50,743 bases of DNA from a virus. The stretch's first letter is position 1; each line of letters opens with the position of its first letter. The notes beneath the pieces are model-generated. The model was not told the DNA's origin and did not search any database. It saw only the letters and a list, made by a program, of their open reading frames with translations. The DNA lies in IMG/VR virus record IMGVR_UViG_3300025308_000004, positions 1 to 50,743 of that record. The stretch is one strand, 5' to 3'. Of this stretch, positions 25,859 to 35,399 are shown piece by piece. A program made the translations under genes and the position numbers.

Positions 25859-26563
25859 TTACTTGTATAGTTGGACTATACAACCCACCGCAGTAGTGAA
25901 AGTGCTAGGCGGCGTCAGCGCAGGCAACGTGCCAAACACGCCGACAGTTGCCGAAGTACAATTGCTTGCACCGTTAGCAGCCAACAAGTGACGCAGTGTC
26001 GCAGTAGTACCATTCGACTGTACGCCGATAAAGTAACGGCCCGGAGCAAGCAAGACAGGCGCGGTGAAGGCGATATTCTGGAACGCAGACGCACCAGCGG
26101 ACAGAGTGCCAGCCAGAGCCGAGTTGGCAATCAGCGCACCATCTGAGCCATACAGCGCAACGATCAGATTGTCAGTGCCGACAGTCGTACCATTCAGCAC
26201 ACCGGCACCAGTCCAAGTCTGCCAGAACGGGACATAGATTTCTGTCAGGTTGATCGTGCCAGCTACAGGAGCCGTGCCGTTGGTTTCAAAGCCGGTAAGT
26301 GCGACAGCACCCATCGAGATACATGGCAGGGTAGTCGGGCCTTGGTTGTAGGTATGCGCACCTTGACCAGTGGTTTTGGCAATAGCTTCATTGCCGCCCA
26401 TTGTGACAACTTGCAACGCGCCGCCAGGGAGTGCGGTTTCGGTAGTGGTCGGGCCGGCAGTTGCCACGCCAGCACTAACCAGCGATGTTTCGGTTGCATC
26501 AGGCAGAATAATTTTTGCGCCTGTAGCAAAGTTTCCGTACGGGGAATTGAGGGTAACGCTCAT
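25859..26563 (-). CDS. virion structural protein, 234 aa
   Basis: Directly downstream of the coat gene. Gly/Ala/Thr-rich beta protein with PGRYFIGVQSNGTTATLRHL and the SATVGVFGTLPAL motif near the end. A decoration or head-fibre protein is plausible from position; not demonstrated. Confidence 0.6.
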   Translation of the reverse strand: MSVTLNSPYGNFATGAKIILPDATETSLVSAGVATAGPTTTETALPGGALQVVTMGGNEAIAKTTGQGAHTYNQGPTTLPCISMGAVALTGFETNGTAPVAGTINLTEIYVPFWQTWTGAGVLNGTTVGTDNLIVALYGSDGALIANSALAGTLSAGASAFQNIAFTAPVLLAPGRYFIGVQSNGTTATLRHLLAANGASNCTSATVGVFGTLPALTPPSTFTTAVGCIVQLYK

Positions 26564-26618
26564 GATATATTTCCTTTCGAGTGAGTTTCACCCGCCGATT
26601 AGACGGGGTATTTATTGC

Positions 26619-27839
26619 TTAGACGTTGTGAATCCGGACCCCTAGTTCCGGATACATCGCCGCGTATCCGTACAGCACATCGAGGCGGGTAAATGGCACG
26701 TCGTTCATGAAGTCGTAAGCGGTCGTAACCTTCACGCTGAAACCGTCTGCCGTTTCCTGCGCAACGTCCAGCACGCCCTTGTTACCGTAAGGCATGGCGA
26801 ACGGTACGCACGCCAAGCTGATTGCTTCCTTGTGGAAAGCATAGCTCGCGCCATAGGCAGTAGAGGCCGCACCCTGAATAACGAACGGCTGGCCGGTAGT
26901 CGGCGAGCCTGTCACGTTCTGGAATGCGCCTGACGTTACCAGTGCTGGGCTGATCGGAAGGCTGGTAGAACCCTGTGCAACGTCCGCAGTGATGATAACG
27001 CTCATCAGCTGGCCGGTAGACTGGCGGGATTGCGGGTTGACCGAATACACACCCGGCAACGTGATGATTGTTCCCTTGGTGATCGTGCCAGCGCCGGTCG
27101 CTGCTACTGTCAATGTTGCGCCGGTCTGGCCCGCGCCGTTGATGTTGGATGCAGTACCTGCGCCGTTGGTATGACCGACAGCGTTCTGATCCATCGCTAC
27201 GATGTATCCCAGCGAGTCAACCATCATGCCGCGACCGTACTGCTTATCCAACTTTTCTTGATTGTTGAACAAACCAGCAAGACCGGAAACAGATGCGCCG
27301 TTCATCGTCGGATTCAGGATGATCGCACGCCGTCCGTCACGAGGAGCGGCGGCGTAATCGAGTTTCGTCCCGGAATCGGTAAAGATGTTCATCGCGCCGA
27401 TTGAAGTCGTCGGGATAGCGCCGGCAGCATTAACGACCTGATGGAACGAATCGTGCGCCAACTGCAAGCCACGGCGATCCATTTCGTTAACCACCGTCAT
27501 AGTGGCAGCATATACCGACTCTTCGAAGGATTTCTTGGAGATCGACAGGCTGCGCTGCGCGATGGTGAACGACAGGTCAGCGCCGCCCTGATTCACGGTC
27601 AGCGGGACGGTCGAATGGATGGTTGCTTGTGGATTTGCAGCAGCACCGTCACGATACACATAGCGCGGCGGTTTGCGCTTGTTGAAGGTCGTGCCGGGAG
27701 CGTAGCCTTGCGCAAAGGTGGACTTAAATTCATCCTCCAGCGAGCGGTCTACGTTGGCAGCGAAAGAGCACATGTTCTTAAGAACCATGAGCGCCTCTTT
27801 CGCTACCATCGAGTTTGTTGCCAAGATGTTGTTAGACAT
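26619..27839 (-). CDS. major capsid protein, P22 coat family
   Basis: 406 aa. N-terminus NNILATNSMVAKEALMVLKN and the segment FNKRKPPRYVYRDG are typical of the P22 gp5-like coat family (HK97 fold with an extra insertion domain). The internal Ala/Gly/Thr-rich region (about 215-300) may be the insertion domain. The family forms the T=7 icosahedral shell around a scaffold, encoded just upstream. Confidence 0.9.
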   Translation of the reverse strand: MSNNILATNSMVAKEALMVLKNMCSFAANVDRSLEDEFKSTFAQGYAPGTTFNKRKPPRYVYRDGAAANPQATIHSTVPLTVNQGGADLSFTIAQRSLSISKKSFEESVYAATMTVVNEMDRRGLQLAHDSFHQVVNAAGAIPTTSIGAMNIFTDSGTKLDYAAAPRDGRRAIILNPTMNGASVSGLAGLFNNQEKLDKQYGRGMMVDSLGYIVAMDQNAVGHTNGAGTASNINGAGQTGATLTVAATGAGTITKGTIITLPGVYSVNPQSRQSTGQLMSVIITADVAQGSTSLPISPALVTSGAFQNVTGSPTTGQPFVIQGAASTAYGASYAFHKEAISLACVPFAMPYGNKGVLDVAQETADGFSVKVTTAYDFMNDVPFTRLDVLYGYAAMYPELGVRIHNV

Positions 27840-27864
27840 GCTTTATTTCCTTTCTTGATATTGA

Positions 27865-28743
27865 TTAACGGTACGCCCAGAGCGGTTTATCCTTGAGCCT
27901 TGCTTTCTCGTATTCAGAGGCATTGGCTGTTTCAAGATTTACGCTACCCGGTACGCGGCCCTTGCCGACTAACTCGGCTGGCTTCGGTGCTTGCGACACC
28001 TTTGGTATTGGTGCGGGGGATGTCAGCTTCTTTTCCAGACGTTCAATCGCCTTAATCTGCTGCACGATTGTCATGCCTGCGATTGCGGCGGATTCGTCAG
28101 TATGCGTTCCGAGGTAGTAGGCAATGTCCTCGCTGATTTCGCTGTCGCCAATAGCATCACGCATAGCGACGGTTACTTGCAGCTTCGGATTCGTCCTTAC
28201 AACTTCATCGAAATCGTCATACTTTTCGTCTCCCTTACTCAGTTTTTCAGCGATGGTCGCTTCATGGCTGGCCTGAGCCGTTTGCTGTTTGCGTTGCTGC
28301 GATTGCTCTTGCAAGCTTTGCAGTTTTGCATTCAACTTAGCTTCAACCTTCCAATCGGTTACGGCCTCGATGTAATCTTCGTAAGTCTGGAAATTCTCTG
28401 GCTTCGGCTCACCGCTTGCTTCCTGAACGGGTTGGGCGACTTGTGGTTGTGGTTGAGCTTGCTGCTTACGCAGATACTCATTTTCAACTTCAAGCCGTGC
28501 TTGTCGTTCAAGTTTGCGATGTTCTTTGGCTAATCGTTTCTGCAAAATATCGTCCAGCTCAGATTGAGTGAACGTCTTCTCTACAGGTTTCGATTCCGGC
28601 GATTTTTCGTCCGCTGTTGATGCCGTGTCATCAGCTGGAGACGCTGCGCTTTCTGGTGTTTCTGCGGGGGCAGCTTCCGCGTTTACAACTTCCTCGCTAG
28701 GAGTATGGTCAACTACAGGCGAATCATTGACTTGTTCAGTCAT
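27865..28743 (-). CDS. scaffolding protein
   Basis: 292 aa; ATG at 28743 with AAGGAGC seven bases before is chosen over the frame to 28770. Acidic Ala/Glu/Ser-rich N-terminus, long Gln/Lys coiled coil (about 70-190) and basic C-terminal region ending LKDKPLWAYR. This composition and the place just before the coat gene define phage scaffolds, which direct procapsid assembly and then exit. Confidence 0.82.
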   Translation of the reverse strand: MTEQVNDSPVVDHTPSEEVVNAEAAPAETPESAASPADDTASTADEKSPESKPVEKTFTQSELDDILQKRLAKEHRKLERQARLEVENEYLRKQQAQPQPQVAQPVQEASGEPKPENFQTYEDYIEAVTDWKVEAKLNAKLQSLQEQSQQRKQQTAQASHEATIAEKLSKGDEKYDDFDEVVRTNPKLQVTVAMRDAIGDSEISEDIAYYLGTHTDESAAIAGMTIVQQIKAIERLEKKLTSPAPIPKVSQAPKPAELVGKGRVPGSVNLETANASEYEKARLKDKPLWAYR

Positions 28744-28922
28744 GGTAAAGCTCCTTCGGCCTTTCGGCACTGTGGGAATGCGACATCATCACGACGTTGC
28801 GTTCTAACCCGTACAAGCGGTACGGTGCGCGTACACTACTACTACAGAAACCCTATGTCAACAACAATGTGAATGCTTACTTACAGTGATGTTAGTGAGT
28901 GCTAGCGCACATTATAAAATAG
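28744..28922 (-). promoter_or_regulatory. spacer with possible promoter before the scaffold gene
   Basis: The only sizeable gap inside the virion operon. On the minus strand it contains TTGACA (28861-28856) followed 17 bases later by TAGTGT, a weak promoter candidate that could boost scaffold and coat expression. TATAAT (28918-28913) has no matching -35. CCTTAATT and AATTAAGG form an inverted repeat in the last codons of the upstream gene (about 28935-28955). Confidence 0.3.
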
Positions 28923-30941
28923 CTATTTCAAGCCCTTAATTATATCAATTAAGGTATTTACATCTCCGCCATATCTGAATTCATAGTCCGCGCCTTCATA
29001 TGAAGAAGGCAAATCATGATCTGACATTCGCACCTTGTCACCATTTGGCAACGTGGCGTACTTTGATTTGCTTTGCGTGGAGCTTGCAAAATTGACATCG
29101 CCGAATTCGTCGATTAGATTCTTGGCAACTTTCTTTGCCTCGCCAGTCCATGTATTCGGGATGGATGCGTATTTCTGTTGTCCGTCCATCGCGCCAGTGC
29201 TTTTTTGCACTCGCGACATTGCCATATTCATCAGCTCTTGCGGATCATCTCCGATTGCACTAAATGGCTTCCCGCCTCCGAACATTGGGCTGTAGTCGGC
29301 TTGGAACTTTCCGCCCGGAAGCGTGCGCATCGTAAGATCGTTAGTTACGGCCACAACGGCAGGGTTTGGCCGTCTTTCGACTCCGCTAATTTCAGGGAAT
29401 GCACCGCCCAGTTCTTTAGGAGGATTGTATTTTCCAAATTTGACCGGAACACTCATAGCCGTGCCGTCGCCACCCTTGCGCACGATCAAGCTATTCAACG
29501 GAACCCCTGTGGCCTTCTCGAAATACTCCGGTTCGTATGGATACTGCGCCAGTCTTTGTTCTGGTGTTAGGTTCATGCGGGATTGAGTTAGGCGAGATTC
29601 GGCTTCTCCGGCTAGGCGTTGGTATGCTTCATGCGGGTCTGTTTTCTCGATGATATAGTTTTTTGCATATTGCAAGTCTTTATCCGGTCTATTCTCGAAG
29701 TTTTTAGCTATTGCAATATGATTTTGTGTCACCCATCGCGGGGGATTTTTCATTAACTCATCAACAGATTTACCATTATCTTTTGCCATTTTCAGTATCT
29801 GCTCTGCATGCGCCATATCATCGTATGAATGCAAACCTTCCAATGACGAAGAAGATGATTTAAACATCTCAGGACTCCCGCCCCTAGCAAACCCCTCGCG
29901 CTGCTGGATGGCGTGCTGGAGTTCGTGTAGAACGGTTGACTTAACCGAACTGTCTGCACTGGGCCATAATGCACCGGCCTTCATTTCGTCACGCGCTTTT
30001 CTGGCGTCAATCATTGCCGATCTTGTGTCTTGTACGGCAATGTCTCGCGGGATTCCTTCCGCTGTTGATTCGTCGATCAAGTCTCGCCAATAAAGCCCAT
30101 ACGGTTCTTCTTTTTTGAAAAACCTACCCGCAGTTTCTGCCTCGTTCGCAAATCGTGCATCACGATCAAGCCCAAGCTGCATATATTCACCAAGTCCTAT
30201 ATCTGATCTAGGAGCGTGGTATTCGCCCCTTGTAAACCCGATATTCTTGTTATTGACTATATCCATGCCTGGAATTGATGGGTATGCGTCATATAGCCCA
30301 TCATGGGCCATTGCATCGCCAAGTTTTGCCTGAGTGGCACTTAAATCTGCCTCATACGGACGATTCCATTTTGTCGGAACAAATCTCGCGGAATCATCCG
30401 GTATCTCAAACCTCGGCATCTTGTCCGGCGTGTCCAGCGCCCAGCCGGTTTGTGCCCAAATATCCGCATCCGGCACACCCTGCGCGGCGAGCTGCTTTGC
30501 TTCGTCCAGCTTCGCCATATCCGCCGTCTTCGCGTTTACCCCGGCGAATATCCCGCGCTCTTTGCGCATCAGGTTAGCCAGTGCATTCAGTTTCGCCCCT
30601 TGGCTTGCCTTCGATGCGATTGCCGTTCCACCTAGCGCCGCTGCAAGCGGTGCAGCGAACATCTTCGCGCCCATTGCCAGCTTGGAGGGTATGCCCGTGC
30701 CGATGAAGTCAGTTGCATTGATTGGGATGCCGCCAATTTCAGCAATGTCCAGCCCACCAGCCAGCGGCTTCTCGCCATAGGCTACATCTGGAGACATACG
30801 CCCCATGCCGACATTAATCGCCGTGTCAATATCTTCCTGACTAGGCGGATTAAGCGCGGATTCATAGGCGCGCAATCGCTCATCCGCGCTCATGCGGTGC
30901 GACATTTCCCTTGCTAGCTTTGCTCGCCTATCTTCCGCCAT
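28923..30941 (-). CDS. large protein with HExxH zincin motif (LPD-type)
   Basis: 672 aa. VLHELQHAIQQREGFARGG with HELQH at residues 339-343 is the zinc-metallopeptidase-like motif of large polyvalent-protein-associated (LPD) domains found in phage virion-carried proteins. The N-terminal 120 residues are Ala-rich with a hydrophobic patch. It sits between portal and scaffold genes, where P22 has nothing; some phages put head-injected effectors here. Whether it is an active protease is unknown: a third metal ligand was not identified by eye. Confidence 0.68.
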   Translation of the reverse strand: MAEDRRAKLAREMSHRMSADERLRAYESALNPPSQEDIDTAINVGMGRMSPDVAYGEKPLAGGLDIAEIGGIPINATDFIGTGIPSKLAMGAKMFAAPLAAALGGTAIASKASQGAKLNALANLMRKERGIFAGVNAKTADMAKLDEAKQLAAQGVPDADIWAQTGWALDTPDKMPRFEIPDDSARFVPTKWNRPYEADLSATQAKLGDAMAHDGLYDAYPSIPGMDIVNNKNIGFTRGEYHAPRSDIGLGEYMQLGLDRDARFANEAETAGRFFKKEEPYGLYWRDLIDESTAEGIPRDIAVQDTRSAMIDARKARDEMKAGALWPSADSSVKSTVLHELQHAIQQREGFARGGSPEMFKSSSSSLEGLHSYDDMAHAEQILKMAKDNGKSVDELMKNPPRWVTQNHIAIAKNFENRPDKDLQYAKNYIIEKTDPHEAYQRLAGEAESRLTQSRMNLTPEQRLAQYPYEPEYFEKATGVPLNSLIVRKGGDGTAMSVPVKFGKYNPPKELGGAFPEISGVERRPNPAVVAVTNDLTMRTLPGGKFQADYSPMFGGGKPFSAIGDDPQELMNMAMSRVQKSTGAMDGQQKYASIPNTWTGEAKKVAKNLIDEFGDVNFASSTQSKSKYATLPNGDKVRMSDHDLPSSYEGADYEFRYGGDVNTLIDIIKGLK

Positions 30942-30943
30942 AA

Positions 30944-31894
30944 CTATGCAGCTTGCCGAATGTAGCTGATTACCACTGTCCCGTTCAGAACTCCATCTGC
31001 ATCAGTATTCGCGCCCCAGCCGTCGGCCATATTGACATATATGGTATGCGCGCCGCCAGTTGTGATTTCAAGTGGGACATTTGCAGTAGGCGCAGTGCCT
31101 TTCACCGTAGCAGTACCATTCGTATCAGCAGCCACTTGACCGGTGATAATGTCCTCGAATGTAGCCGTTCCACTCAAAACAGCAACTGCGCCGGAAGCAA
31201 TCACAGTTCCGAGGCCGATTTCAGGCGTATCATTTGTGATGGTAACGCCACTTAGACCGACAGACATATATGCATCGCGGATAAGGCACGCGCCAGCAGG
31301 CAACGTGAAAATCAGCGCACCTACGCCCAAATTCTCACTCACTCCAACAGTTAGCGGTAAATTGGTAATCGTCAGCACGGCGGTTACATTAACGCCGTCT
31401 CCGTAATGTACTGCCGTTACTCCGGCCTCTGCCGTCCCGTTCGATATCGTACTTTTGACGATGGTAAACGTGCCAGAATTAGGAGTTGTTGCGCCAATAG
31501 CGCCAGGTGCTGCAAAAGTCGCTCCACCAATAGCCGAAGCGTTCAGGTTTGTGACTTGTGTAGTTGAAGCAATTACCATAGGAGGCGTGCCAGTTGTTAC
31601 CGTGGACGTGATTTGTCCAGAAGCACCCAGTGTAGTAACACTTGCAGCCGCTGGCGTAGTTGCGCCCAATGTGCCGTTAAACGCATTTGCTCCGGTCATT
31701 GTCTTTGCCCCGGTGATGGTTTGCGTTGTGTTGGTAGTTACTTGGTTTGCATCGCTACCCAACAGACTTTCAGTACCTGCATCGTCTTTGTAGTAAAGCT
31801 GTTTGTCCGATTTCGCATACAGCGCCACGTTGCCGCCTTGCGGGGTTGGTTGTGCGGCTACTTCAGGAATCAAAAACGTAGAATCATGTGCCAT
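30944..31894 (-). CDS. virion structural protein, 316 aa
   Basis: AAAGGAGAAAC before ATG. N-terminus STFLIPEVAAQPTPQGGNVALYAKSDKQLYYKDDAGTE (two halves of a fibre/tail adaptor-like motif) is widespread in phage structural proteins. The rest is a beta-rich Thr/Gly/Ala repeat-like region. Probably a head or neck fibre; the exact role is not clear. Confidence 0.6.
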   Translation of the reverse strand: MAHDSTFLIPEVAAQPTPQGGNVALYAKSDKQLYYKDDAGTESLLGSDANQVTTNTTQTITGAKTMTGANAFNGTLGATTPAAASVTTLGASGQITSTVTTGTPPMVIASTTQVTNLNASAIGGATFAAPGAIGATTPNSGTFTIVKSTISNGTAEAGVTAVHYGDGVNVTAVLTITNLPLTVGVSENLGVGALIFTLPAGACLIRDAYMSVGLSGVTITNDTPEIGLGTVIASGAVAVLSGTATFEDIITGQVAADTNGTATVKGTAPTANVPLEITTGGAHTIYVNMADGWGANTDADGVLNGTVVISYIRQAA

Positions 31895-31906
31895 TTTGTT
31901 TCTCCT

Positions 31907-34267
31907 TTATTCTTCAGTTGAGTTGCTTGCTTCGCCTTCGCCAATCATGGTATTGGCCTCGATCATCATTCCATGCGCGTGTTCCATCATCGCCGGAGCT
32001 GTGCGGATATGCTCTTGCTGCACCTCTGAGCGGCTTTGCATCTCTGCTATTGCCATCTTTGTCTCCGCGTCAAGCCTAGCTTTCCATCGCTCTGTTTCAG
32101 CCTGCAATTCTGCCTTGTATTGCTCAAAAGCTAGTTTCTGCGTTTCGTCATGTTCTTCACTTGCTACCGACTCTTGCATGCTTTGCTGCGCCATAGCGAC
32201 TCTGGCTTCGTACTCCATTTTCGCTCGTTCAGTCTCTGCCTTGAATCTGTCAATCTGGAGTTTCGCTTGGTCAATCTGCAATCTAGCCTGCGCTACTTGA
32301 GCTTCTGCCTGTGCCTTTTGCGCTTCCAATGCTGCGCGCTGTTGCTCTGTCTGGCTCTTCTGCAATTCACCCTGCATTTGCTGGATAACCTGATCCTGTT
32401 GCTGGATGTGCTGCTGCGCTTGTTGGATTGCCTGCTGAACTTGCGGCGGAATCTGCGGCTGTCCTTTTTCGTCTTTCATTCCGGGTGGTAGCGATTTCTC
32501 AAAACGCTTTGCAAACTGATCTGCAAGCGGGAAGTCCAGCGAGCGGAATACCAAGTCGCCGGCCAGTTGCATAACTTGCGGATTACGTGCAGCGATCTCG
32601 GTCACGTTTGCAGCTGTTTCCTGCCGCTGCGTCATGTAGCTAGGGCCGGTGTCGATAGTTACGTCATAGCGCCCGATAGTCGGGTTGAATATGCGTGTTA
32701 CATCCTCTTCAGTCAGCCCGTCTACTTCCTGATGGGCCACTTGTGCAGATGGGTCTAGCACCGCGCTGCTTTCCTTCCCGTCAATCCCTAATACTCGCAT
32801 CACCCGCTTGGTATCCATCACCCTTCCGCCGGTTATCAGGTCAACCAGAATCTGAGCCTCATACTTCAAAGCACGGGCGAAATTATCCGGGAAGTGGAAC
32901 GTAGCGACCTCAGATTGCGATTTAAGCCGCTGAATACCGATTCCGCTGGAAGCCTCGGACTTGATCCCCATTGATGCGTTATGCTGGCCTGACGCACCGC
33001 GCATTTGCTCGGTAGCAACTTGCAGCATCTGGATTTGAGCGGTCGCAAGCTGCGTGCCTTGCTGGCGTTGCGGTTGCGGTATCTGGTTTCCAGCTTCATC
33101 AACGTGGTTATAAGGAAGATACGAACGGTTCTCGATATTGGCAGAGTCCCATATATCCTCATGGCCTTCAATCGCCGCTGCCGGGGCCATGTACGGGATT
33201 TTGTTCTGCAATGCGATAGATTCAATCGCGGCGGAAAATGTGTAGTTCACCATCCGCGCAGAGTCTTTAATTGGGCGAACTAACCCGAATCTAACCAACT
33301 CGCCGTCTACTATTAGCTCTTTCCCTACCACCGTCACGATAGGCAGCATAGAACCCGGCCAATCGGTCACATCTACCGGCTCAGACTCCCCGCCGATCAG
33401 CTTGCAAATTTTCCACTCTCTGCGCTTGGTCGGGCGAGTTTCAAGTAACTTTGCGGCAACCATTTCATCCAGTTGCGCCAATATCTCCGGCGGGATTTTG
33501 CTCTTAAGTTCCGCGTCCCCTGTAGGTAGCTGATATAGGATGTCATCTACATATTCGCAATAGTAATAGTCGGCGATTCTCACCGATTCCTTTTTAACCC
33601 ATCCATGCGGGTCTTCGTCCCATGATGCAATGTCCACATCTGGATATTTTCGCTCCACGAATTCCCGCGATACATCCTCAAACACAAAACACCAATCCGC
33701 ATCAGAACGGTCGATATTCTTTGTGAATGGGTCAATGTAGACCATTGCCGGGTCGGGTATCTGGGTGATCTTGATGATCTGGTTGAAACTCTTGTCTGAT
33801 TCGTAGCAGGTACTAACCGCCCAATAACCCTCACCACCGACGATAGCATGCTCTGCGGCCAAATCATGCGCGTCGTCGGCGCTGCTGTAGTTATGGATAT
33901 TGCGAATCAGACCTTCCAGAATCTCGGCGGTCTTTTTGTCCGAATGATCGTCAACAGGGCGCACTTTTGCGGCGGGTCGGTTTTGCCTAATTGAGTTGAT
34001 TACCTGGTTGCAATGTTGTGCCACCAAATTTATCGTGAGGCACGGCTTGCGGTCTATCTCGGCGCGATTACGCCTGATACCCTCATCCCATTGCCAGCCG
34101 TTTTCCGAGTCTCCGAGGTAAAACTTCGTATCCTCTTGAGCGGATGCGCGCAGTTTCGAATATGCGTCCTTCGCGAGTTCGTACCGCTTTTTCGCCTCGG
34201 TCACGATGTCCGTGCGGTCTTCGGCTTTCGACTCTTTAGGCTCTTCTGCCTCGTTCTCATAATCCAT
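31907..34267 (-). CDS. portal protein, P22 family
   Basis: 786 aa (P22 gp1 is 725). ATG at 34267 with AGAGGTG upstream is preferred to the GTG at 34273. KKRYELAKDAYSKLRASAQEDTKFYLGDSENGWQWD (in part) and NQVINSIRQNRPAAKVRPVD are portal-family signatures. The C-terminal 170 residues are a Gln-rich coiled coil (about 590-760) that corresponds to the P22 barrel. Forms the dodecameric DNA channel. Confidence 0.9.
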   Translation of the reverse strand: MDYENEAEEPKESKAEDRTDIVTEAKKRYELAKDAYSKLRASAQEDTKFYLGDSENGWQWDEGIRRNRAEIDRKPCLTINLVAQHCNQVINSIRQNRPAAKVRPVDDHSDKKTAEILEGLIRNIHNYSSADDAHDLAAEHAIVGGEGYWAVSTCYESDKSFNQIIKITQIPDPAMVYIDPFTKNIDRSDADWCFVFEDVSREFVERKYPDVDIASWDEDPHGWVKKESVRIADYYYCEYVDDILYQLPTGDAELKSKIPPEILAQLDEMVAAKLLETRPTKRREWKICKLIGGESEPVDVTDWPGSMLPIVTVVGKELIVDGELVRFGLVRPIKDSARMVNYTFSAAIESIALQNKIPYMAPAAAIEGHEDIWDSANIENRSYLPYNHVDEAGNQIPQPQRQQGTQLATAQIQMLQVATEQMRGASGQHNASMGIKSEASSGIGIQRLKSQSEVATFHFPDNFARALKYEAQILVDLITGGRVMDTKRVMRVLGIDGKESSAVLDPSAQVAHQEVDGLTEEDVTRIFNPTIGRYDVTIDTGPSYMTQRQETAANVTEIAARNPQVMQLAGDLVFRSLDFPLADQFAKRFEKSLPPGMKDEKGQPQIPPQVQQAIQQAQQHIQQQDQVIQQMQGELQKSQTEQQRAALEAQKAQAEAQVAQARLQIDQAKLQIDRFKAETERAKMEYEARVAMAQQSMQESVASEEHDETQKLAFEQYKAELQAETERWKARLDAETKMAIAEMQSRSEVQQEHIRTAPAMMEHAHGMMIEANTMIGEGEASNSTEE

Positions 34268-34459
34268 AATCACCTCTTGCCATCATCTCGACGGGGGGAA
34301 TGTTCGGCTATCGTGGTTATTTACTTCGCTGCCGATTGCGAAGATGTGGAGGACAGCAAAGCGCAAACAGTTTTTACGAATCGAAACGCTTTGCTGATTA
34401 TCTTCGCCGGCTTGACCACGCGCAACCACCGAACCAGATAATTATGAGTTACATTCGAT
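34268..34459. other. 192-bp spacer upstream of portal
   Basis: No confident gene. A plus-strand frame through 34300-34441 gives IVVIYFAADCEDVEDSK-like peptide but has no ribosome-binding site and opposes the operon. The stretch has no obvious promoter or terminator. Confidence 0.4.
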
Positions 34460-34780
34460 TCAACCTTGCGGAGTTACTTTTCTAGCCATAATCATTTTAG
34501 GCTCTTGCTGGATAAGCTCGAATCCAAACTTCTGATACCACGCCGCGAGCTTTTCATCATCCGGCAACAATATCATAACTTTACCACACTTGTCGGCCTC
34601 TTCGCATACCTGTTTCAGCAGCTTGGTTGCCATGCCTTTGCCGCGCATTCCTGGCTCAGTGTGCAAGCTGTGAACCTCGCGGATCGTGACGCGCATTTCT
34701 ACGGGCAATGCTGTTGTGTAGCCAACTTTGCAGGTTGCGCCTTCGTGGGTGCGCTTTCCTAGCATATTTAGATTGGTCAC
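34460..34780 (-). CDS. GNAT-type acetyltransferase
   Basis: 106 aa. HTEPGMRGKGMATKLLKQVC (about 40-59) is the acetyl-CoA-binding R/Q-x-x-G-x-G/A motif and YQKFGFEL (about 86-93) the C-terminal GNAT strand. Found in packaging-gene clusters of several podoviruses; the acceptor substrate is unknown. ATGA overlap with the 88-aa gene. Confidence 0.75.
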   Translation of the reverse strand: MTNLNMLGKRTHEGATCKVGYTTALPVEMRVTIREVHSLHTEPGMRGKGMATKLLKQVCEEADKCGKVMILLPDDEKLAAWYQKFGFELIQQEPKMIMARKVTPQG

Positions 34781-35043
34781 TTCGCCCTCTTCGTGTACTT
34801 GCGCTTAGTCGCCGGCTTTGCTGGCTTCGTCGCCGCTGGCGGCACAATATCCGGCTGGTGCTCTGGATTTAACTCATCAAACGAAACATTTGCACCGCTT
34901 CGGTGATATTCAGCCAGCATAATCCCGCTTGTCTCGCTGGACTCTTGCGCGATTGGCTGCTGCTCTTCAATCTCCGAACCATACCCGCACATCATCGCCC
35001 CGATGCCGAACTGCTCTGGCCCTACTCCGAATCGTCCGCTCAT
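34777..35043 (-). CDS. hypothetical protein with basic tail, 88 aa
   Basis: ATGA overlaps at both ends. N-terminus FGVGPEQFGIGAMMCGYGS is Gly-rich; the end PAATKPAKPATKRKYTKRAK is a Lys-rich unstructured tail likely to contact nucleic acid. Located between TerL and portal genes. Confidence 0.55.
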   Translation of the reverse strand: MSGRFGVGPEQFGIGAMMCGYGSEIEEQQPIAQESSETSGIMLAEYHRSGANVSFDELNPEHQPDIVPPAATKPAKPATKRKYTKRAK

Positions 35044-35399
35044 TTTGCATCCCTTTTAATTCTAGTCAACTTGAAAGAACATCCCGCAAAAAATGATTGT
35101 CCCCACTCGTCAAACCAGAAACAATTAGAGATGTCGCCCTCTCTCGGGTCTCCATTCATGTACCTTTTAATTCCTAGCCACGACCTCATTGTAATGAATT
35201 TACTAACTCCATTTACCGTCGCCTCGGCTCTAAATTCGCCTTCTTTAATTATTTCAAACTCATACCCTGTAAGTCTTTCGTCTCCTGATGCAAAAACGGC
35301 GCACCTTACCTGTCCGATTTTCAGCTTTAATTTGCCAGTTTTGTGAACCGCACTCTTGCGGAACTTTATGTATTCATCCATCGTCGCTAATTCATCCAT
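35040..35399 (-). CDS. hypothetical protein, 119 aa
   Basis: Overlaps the terL 3' end by 13 bp. Beta-rich basic protein (GKLKLKIGQVRCAVFASGDERLTGYEFEIIKEGEF). No family recognised; part of the packaging operon. Confidence 0.55.
   Translation of the reverse strand: MDELATMDEYIKFRKSAVHKTGKLKLKIGQVRCAVFASGDERLTGYEFEIIKEGEFRAEATVNGVSKFITMRSWLGIKRYMNGDPREGDISNCFWFDEWGQSFFAGCSFKLTRIKRDAK

Noticed and set aside
34300-34485. Plus-strand 61-aa frame in the portal-GNAT spacer
   Set aside because: Opposes the operon, has no ribosome-binding site and extends into the GNAT coding region.
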